Shown here: in pieces, positions 59,631-64,000 of the stretch
How positions within the stretch are numbered: the stretch's first letter is position 1
Layout: each line of letters opens with the position of its first letter
Source of the DNA: Bacillus sp. ISL-18
GTDB taxonomy: Bacteria; Bacillota; Bacilli; Bacillales; Cytobacillaceae
Direction: 5' to 3'
Length of the DNA stretch: 64,000 bases
Assembly (NCBI RefSeq): GCF_018613415.1
Contig: NZ_JAGGQG010000007.1
Span: forward strand, 1 to 64,000
Position numbers and translations under genes: made by a program
Notes under the pieces: model-generated
The model's input: the letters and a program-made list of their open reading frames with translations, nothing else
What the model was told of the DNA's origin: nothing
The model's database searches: none

Positions 59631-60335
59631 TTACCCTTTATTAATTTTTAACATTGAGTTAGCATTTACCTGAAATTCATATGGAACTTTAACTTCTTCC
59701 ACAGAACAGCCATTTTCAGTTAGATAACTTATTATTTTATCTAAATGTTCATATCGCTTTCCTTCCAAATCCACCAAAGGAAAAATACGAATTTCTTCTT
59801 TGGTAACTCTTAATAGCTCGTTGAAAGTGTTTAGATGAAATTCATAATCTAATCGGTCAGCGTACATAAAAAGAAAATGGGCAGAAAGAAGAACATCAAA
59901 TTCTCCATCCTTAAAGGGTAATGAGGGTAAAGTGACCGGAACGTACCTTTCAATTGATTGTTTCATATCCTTTACACAATGATTTAAAGCACTTAGCCGA
60001 TGTTTTCTAAGCCCCTCTATATCATTAAAATAATCCCAAATATAATTAGTTTTTGCTATTTCCATCTGTTCCATCGCGTGTTCAACATCCTGTATTCCTT
60101 TATTAAAAAGATCTTCATTAGAATGATAATATGCGATATCGGCAGCTGTTATATTTAACCCTGATGCATTGCCAACGGCAGTAAAAGAACATGCCCCAGC
60201 TGGACAGTCAAGTATCCTTTTCCCCTTCAGTTCTGCTACCGAAAGAGAAAACATGTCCAAATATTCTTCAAATGATCTTCCAATGAAAATAATTCTCTCT
60301 AAATCTAACTTAGTGCTCTGCTCAGCTCTACTCAT
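59631..60335 (-). CDS. SAM-dependent methyltransferase-like protein
   Basis: A 234-residue Rossmann protein with motif I as LDCPAGACSFTAVGNASG (about 41-58), a common variant of DxGxGxG, the acidic NITAADIAYY, and FDVLLSAHFLFMYADRLDYE as motif IV/post-IV. Acceptor unknown. AGAGGTGAGTTTAG precedes the ATG. Single-gene unit with its own terminator. Confidence 0.8.
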   Translation of the reverse strand: MSRAEQSTKLDLERIIFIGRSFEEYLDMFSLSVAELKGKRILDCPAGACSFTAVGNASGLNITAADIAYYHSNEDLFNKGIQDVEHAMEQMEIAKTNYIWDYFNDIEGLRKHRLSALNHCVKDMKQSIERYVPVTLPSLPFKDGEFDVLLSAHFLFMYADRLDYEFHLNTFNELLRVTKEEIRIFPLVDLEGKRYEHLDKIISYLTENGCSVEEVKVPYEFQVNANSMLKINKG

Positions 60336-60479
60336 CTAAACTCACCTCTATAAAAGAATTAAATTCATATTATCATAGCTGACTGGAAAAAATGACCTTT
60401 TATGAGAATTTTATATTCTTAAATTTTCCGAATCCCAGAGAAATGAAAAATGAAAAAGATCATGAACTCTTGGCTGATC

Positions 60480-60512
60480 TGAATAACCTGTTAGTTTATT
60501 TTAGTACAATAT
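60480..60512. repeat. Dispersed stem-loop repeat, copy 32 (fragment)
   Basis: GAATAACCTGTTAGTTTATTTTAGTACAATATAA: fused pieces of both repeat halves. Confidence 0.45.
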
Positions 60513-60600
60513 AAAAGGTACCACAGCCTTGCTTTGGAGCTTTGGAATACAAATCTATCAAAGATTCGTATAGAGTTTCTAAACGCTGTTGCGGCCATCA
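60499..60600 (-). pseudogene. Open-frame remnant ending in the repeat
   Basis: A frame without a start reads PQQRLETLYESLIDLYSKAP, KQGCGTFYIVLK and stops inside the repeat fragment. Unknown. Confidence 0.3.
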
Positions 60601-60615
60601 TCATCAACCAATAAT

Positions 60616-60894
60616 TTAAATTATTTTATTTAAGGATAACCACTCTTTAAAATGCTGTACTCCAATATCATAGTCAATTTCTTTATTGTAAATGGAAAAT
60701 ATTCTTGTTCCGAATGGATCTAATGTTAGTTCCTTTTCTGAGGTAAAATTTTTTCTAATACCAAACACGCTAAAATCAAAGAATACATCCCATATATCTT
60801 CAGTTTTTCTTTTTAAAGCTATGGACTCATAATCACATTTTTCATCGTAATAACCTAAATGTAGATGAACTTTATCATCATACAAAACGTCCAT
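60616..60894 (-). CDS. Hypothetical protein (92 residues)
   Basis: A soluble acidic protein (MDVLYDDKVHLHLGYYDEKC, DPFGTRIFSIYNKEIDYD, HFKEWLSLNK). AAAAGAGGTGTAGAA precedes the ATG. No family recognised. Confidence 0.6.
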   Translation of the reverse strand: MDVLYDDKVHLHLGYYDEKCDYESIALKRKTEDIWDVFFDFSVFGIRKNFTSEKELTLDPFGTRIFSIYNKEIDYDIGVQHFKEWLSLNKII

Positions 60895-61103
60895 TTCTAC
60901 ACCTCTTTTATTTATGTATAAATAATGTGGTTTTGGCCTTGGAGTAGTTCCCTGATCGCAGGGGTGCTCATTCGCATATTCCTAGTGTTAATAAAAAAAG
61001 CTGCCTTTAGACAGCCTTCATACCTTGATTGAACTTAATTTAAAATATGTCCTTCTTATATAAAATAAAGACACAAGATAAACACCTGGAGAATTTCAAT
61101 TAT

Positions 61104-61565
61104 TTATATCCCAAGGTGATATAAATAATAATGACCTTTAGATAAACACTCTGAAAATGCAATAATTTGATTAAATTGCTTAATTACTTCATCTCGGTTG
61201 ATGACAATCTTGTCATAACCTCCATCCTGCTCATTGTCCCCATCCACATAATTCACTGTAAGGAAAAGGGGATCAGGTGCATTACTGAATAAATCCTTCC
61301 AAGAAGTAAAAATACTCTTTAACCTAATGGAAGATTCATTATCAAATAACGTTACACCGTAATAGTTAATTCCCAAACCAATGGGATTTTCTAGCTTAGC
61401 TGGATTTTTACTAGGAACCCATACTAATGTGTCCGATATGTATTGGATGATATCATCATGAATCACAACTTTGTCAATGATGCAGTTATCTTTGCCTTTA
61501 TTGCTCCAAAAACCCTTTAAATCGGTTGTGATAGGAATTAGATAAAACCTATGTTTTAAGCTCAT
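61104..61565 (-). CDS. Hypothetical protein (153 residues)
   Basis: A soluble beta-rich protein (KHRFYLIPITTDLKGFWSNK, DTLVWVPSKNPAKLENPIGL, KGHYYLYHLGI). GTAAGGAGATATAT precedes the ATG. The lone small soluble form is like immunity proteins, but no family is recognised and no toxin gene is adjacent. Confidence 0.6.
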   Translation of the reverse strand: MSLKHRFYLIPITTDLKGFWSNKGKDNCIIDKVVIHDDIIQYISDTLVWVPSKNPAKLENPIGLGINYYGVTLFDNESSIRLKSIFTSWKDLFSNAPDPLFLTVNYVDGDNEQDGGYDKIVINRDEVIKQFNQIIAFSECLSKGHYYLYHLGI

Positions 61566-61677
61566 ATATATCTCCTTACACCTATTCCAAAGCTTATAGT
61601 GATACTAGCCTTAACAAAGCGTTTTTTAGTTACAAGATAAGAAACTGAACTTACCTATTAAGTGCTCTAAGTAAAAG

Positions 61678-62022
61678 TCAGAATTCCAAGCCAGAATATA
61701 ATCTAGCAGATGTAGAAGGAGAAAAACTTACTTTAAATTTAGCACCGAGTTCTTTCTTCACTTTTTCTGTAAGCTGTTCACCTAGTTTATTATGCCTGTT
61801 CTCCAATTCAATACCGTTGGGTCTCAATGTATCTTTATTCCAATCAATCCATTCGCCATACATCATAGCCCATCTCATAACTTCTTCTTTTAAATCCTCT
61901 GAAATCGGAACTTCCTCAATATCGAAGTTATACCCACATATATTACACCAAATAGGGTCTGCCCCCACATCACCTTCCACTTTTAAATCATCAGTCTCCT
62001 TGTGTTTGCAAAAACATTGCAT
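61678..62022 (-). CDS. Zinc-ribbon hypothetical protein
   Basis: A 114-residue protein. Cys pairs CFC (residues 3-5) and CNIC (about 26-29) in PIWCNICGYNFD probably bind zinc; the middle is acidic and Trp-rich (MRWAMMYGEWIDWN) and the C-terminus basic. A truncated paralog is at 50085. AAAGGAGTG lies upstream. Confidence 0.65.
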   Translation of the reverse strand: MQCFCKHKETDDLKVEGDVGADPIWCNICGYNFDIEEVPISEDLKEEVMRWAMMYGEWIDWNKDTLRPNGIELENRHNKLGEQLTEKVKKELGAKFKVSFSPSTSARLYSGLEF

Positions 62023-62214
62023 AAACCATATGCACTCCTTTACGCCAGGGATATTTAGATGAAACCATTAATATATAGTGGGACATTGCCTCTAATAACA
62101 CTTCTTCTTTTTGTTTCCCGCATAAAATTAAGGGTTTAGCTATTATATTTATTACCTTTTAAGACAACTTAATCAAAAAATTTGACTGGTAAAGGTTTTT
62201 CAGGTCGAATAAAT

Positions 62215-62296
62215 CCGCCAGTAACCGGGGGCTATCCGCCAGTGAAATGAGTGTACCGCCAGTAACCGGGGGCTATCCGCCAGAGAAGTGAGTGAA
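62215..62296. repeat. Four tandem 20-21-base units (CCGCCAG...)
   Basis: Units begin CCGCCAG at 62215, 62236, 62256 and 62277. Units 1 and 3 are identical (CCGCCAGTAACCGGGGGCTAT); units 2 and 4 share CCGCCAG.GAA.TGAGTG. They are contiguous and much richer in G and C than the surroundings. The 20-21-base period is two helical turns. Confidence 0.85.
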
Positions 62297-62347
62297 TTCA
62301 ATATGATAGTAAAAACTCTAACCTTTTATCACCAAAAAAAGAAATAA

Positions 62348-62386
62348 ACCCTTTAATCCTATTGTTTAACAATAGGATTAAAGGGT
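62348..62386. terminator. Perfect 17-bp hairpin before the plus-strand gene at 62416
   Basis: ACCCTTTAATCCTATTG (62348-62364) pairs with CAATAGGATTAAAGGGT (62370-62386), five-base loop. On the minus strand it is followed by TTATTTCTTTTTTT. In the plus direction it lies 30 bases before the ATG, within the leader. Confidence 0.65.
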
Positions 62387-62415
62387 ATAAATATATCGAC
62401 AAGGAGGATGATATT

Positions 62416-62679
62416 ATGAATAAGATTGTTAGCACAATAGCCATCGGTGGAGCCGCTTATCTGTTGAGGAATAAGGAATCTCGCTCTAAAGTCATAAATC
62501 AACTGAAAAGCATTGTCTCTCCAGAAACCATCGAAAAGATAAAGAACCAATTCCTATCACTGTCCAACCAAACCTTAAAAGAGAATTCTGACCAGCCGAA
62601 GTTATTAGAATCTTCGTCCGGCCCAACAGCAATCCCGGATTACGTAACTACAGCAAGGGCTAATACAGGCAGGCCCTAA
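62416..62679 (+). CDS. Small hypothetical protein (87 residues)
   Basis: ATG 62416 behind AAGGAGGATGATATT. A short hydrophobic start (VSTIAIGGAAYLL), a charged amphipathic middle (ESRSKVINQLKSIVSPETIE) and a polar tail. It somewhat resembles YtxH-like or spore-associated small proteins; no firm family. The leader holds a perfect hairpin and, further up, the tandem array. Confidence 0.6.
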   Translation: MNKIVSTIAIGGAAYLLRNKESRSKVINQLKSIVSPETIEKIKNQFLSLSNQTLKENSDQPKLLESSSGPTAIPDYVTTARANTGRP

Positions 62680-62802
62680 TGATATCAACAAATTATTACA
62701 TTTTAAAAAGGAACAGTTTAATGGTAACGGGTTCTCTTGAAGGGGAGTTTTGTAATAAAAACACAACCTTTCACACCCGTTTCAGCAAATAGTTTGAAAT
62801 GC

Positions 62803-62833
62803 AAAAAAGAGCATCGATTTTCGATGCTCTTTT
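62803..62833. terminator. Bidirectional terminator
   Basis: AAAAGAGCATCGA pairs with TCGATGCTCTTTT; it separates the convergent genes at 62416 and 62863. Confidence 0.8.
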
Positions 62834-62862
62834 AGTATGAAAATGTTTTAAGTGTTACTCAT

Positions 62863-63273
62863 TTAATTCCCTATATATTCAATCTTAGTCCAATCCACAT
62901 TTTTATCCATTTCATATGTCTCTGGGGACTTCTTATGATTCACACGTAATTTATCATTTTTAATCCATTTGATTTGAAATTGGTCATCCGAAACAAATGA
63001 GTTTCCAGATTTATTTGGAAGCTTCTCGTCCGAATCCAAAAGTGATAACTGATATAAGGCCCCTATTGTAGTACCACAATCTCGCTGAGAAATATAAGCT
63101 ACTTTATCTCCATTCGGTGACTGTAGCTTTTGAACAATCTCGTTCGCACACATATCTCCGAATAGTTTATCAAGTAAATAACTTCCAGCAAAATAAAGAC
63201 CATTTAAAATTATTGCGGTTATCAAAACTCTAGATAACAAAATCGCATCAATTTCGGCATTAACATAAATCAT
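62863..63273 (-). CDS. Membrane-anchored protein, DUF5412-like
   Basis: A 136-residue protein: an N-terminal helix (about 12-35, SRVLITAIILNGLYFAGSYL) and an extracytoplasmic part (SPNGDKVAYISQRDCGTTIG, DDQFQIKWIKNDKLRVNHK). The pattern 'SPNGDK...RDCGATT' resembles DUF5412. The ATG has no clear site, so the start may be elsewhere. Confidence 0.5.
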   Translation of the reverse strand: MIYVNAEIDAILLSRVLITAIILNGLYFAGSYLLDKLFGDMCANEIVQKLQSPNGDKVAYISQRDCGTTIGALYQLSLLDSDEKLPNKSGNSFVSDDQFQIKWIKNDKLRVNHKKSPETYEMDKNVDWTKIEYIGN

Positions 63274-63386
63274 TGTACGATGCTAATTTTATGCTAAATT
63301 GAGTGCGATTTTTTGTTCTCAAGTCAGTAAAGATGGCTGTTTCTTTTATTGTTTATGGAATTGAAACAGCCAGAGTTTTATCTTGT

Positions 63387-63560
63387 TTATTTGAGCTCCA
63401 GTTCAACTGCACCTGTCAGTTCATACTTTGACATGATATTAGATTTGATCCTCCTCCCTTCAAACTTCAGCTTTCCTTCACAATCTGGTCCACTTTCACT
63501 CTGTGAATAAACTGGAACCTCAAACATGCGGAGTGAAGTTTTGATAATTCCGTTCTCTTA
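63387..63560 (-). pseudogene. C-terminal fragment of an unknown protein
   Basis: A frame without a good start reads MFEVPVYSQSESGPDCEGKL, KFEGRRIKSNIMSKYELTGA, VELELK and a stop. About 55 codons; the 5' part is missing or in another frame. Unknown family. Confidence 0.35.
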
Positions 63561-63608
63561 ATGTTTACTCAGCCATTACAAATTTTCACCTGCTACATCT
63601 TACCATTT

Positions 63609-64000
63609 TCATTTAGATGAATTTTCATAAGGCAAAGATGGTAATCGTATGGGTCCTGCTTTCATGACAAGGCCATCGAGTTTGCGTTTGACTTGCTGTT
63701 CGGTCCATTTGGAGGTCTCAATTAAACCATCTAGGTCGATCCCTGTGGAAATTCCCATGGACTCAGTCATATTCACTAAATCTTCCGTGCAGACATTGCC
63801 AACGGCTAATGGAGCATAAGGACAGCCGCCAAGCCCTCCGATGGAGCTATCGAACCGTGTAACCCCCAATTGAATGGCGGCCAAGACGTTGGCAAGCCCC
63901 AATCCTCGCGTGTTATGGAAGTGCAGAGAGATGGGTTCGTCTGGAAAGTGGAGATTGACCTCTTGAATCATGTGCTGAACGTGTTTTGGATTGGCCAACC
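63609..64000 (-). CDS. Hydroxymethylglutaryl-CoA lyase, C-terminal part (cut by window edge)
   Basis: The last 130 residues of an HMG-CoA lyase (YngG/MvaB type), which splits HMG-CoA into acetoacetate and acetyl-CoA in leucine degradation. SLHFHNTRGLGLANVLAA contains the two His metal ligands, FDSSIGGLGGCPYAPLAVGN the catalytic Cys loop, and DLVNMTESMGISTGIDLD the C-terminal helix. The 5' part lies beyond the window. It belongs to core metabolism rather than to the accessory zone. Confidence 0.9.
   Translation of the reverse strand, partial: LANPKHVQHMIQEVNLHFPDEPISLHFHNTRGLGLANVLAAIQLGVTRFDSSIGGLGGCPYAPLAVGNVCTEDLVNMTESMGISTGIDLDGLIETSKWTEQQVKRKLDGLVMKAGPIRLPSLPYENSSK

Noticed and set aside
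62215..62296. CRISPR array
   Set aside because: Units are contiguous and alternate between two sequences, with no unique spacers and no cas genes.

Overview
The window is low-GC DNA from an endospore-forming member of the Bacillaceae, probably a Bacillus or Neobacillus-like soil species. The evidence is a YjcZ-type sporulation peptide, a Bacillus-type urease operon, BcrC, LCP and SEDS cell-wall genes, PadR, ROK, MocR and TetR regulators, Bacillus orphan families (DUF2691, DUF2294, DUF3953, DUF4275, YheE-like) and strong AGGAGG ribosome binding sites with many TTG and GTG starts. The species is not resolved. I see no rRNA, tRNA, CRISPR array or replication origin.

The window has three zones. 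Zone 1 (about 1-18.9 kb) and zone 3 (about 44.8-63.4 kb) are accessory DNA: short orphan genes mostly on the minus strand, small membrane proteins, zinc-ribbon proteins, many frameshifted or truncated genes, and two IS110-family pieces (the left edge and 52.3 kb). Both zones carry more than 30 copies of one dispersed stem-loop repeat, nearly all in the same orientation and mostly just 3' of minus-strand genes. Read on the minus strand, many copies form a hairpin followed by T residues and so look like portable terminators.

Zone 2 (about 18.9-44.8 kb) has none of these repeats and holds ordinary metabolic genes. In order: a three-module glycosyltransferase; a urea block (urea transporter on plus, ureA-B-C-E-F-G-D and a frameshifted ureH on minus); an alditol-oxidase-like flavoenzyme; a xylan/xyloside block (GH43, ROK repressor XylR, a GPH-family symporter behind a xylO-type operator and a cre, and further on a GH10 xylanase and an esterase); and, inside the xylan block, a minus-strand cell-envelope run (SEDS protein, LCP ligase, BcrC phosphatase, TatC, then an XRE/DUF1232 regulator).

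Two promoters in that envelope run, one before the SEDS gene and one before the XRE/DUF1232 gene, have their -35 box inside nearly the same palindrome (core TTGACA-AWW-TGTCAA). This suggests one regulator controls both. The left edge cuts an IS110 transposase and the right edge cuts a hydroxymethylglutaryl-CoA lyase. Several frameshifts sit in short homopolymers and could be sequencing errors.
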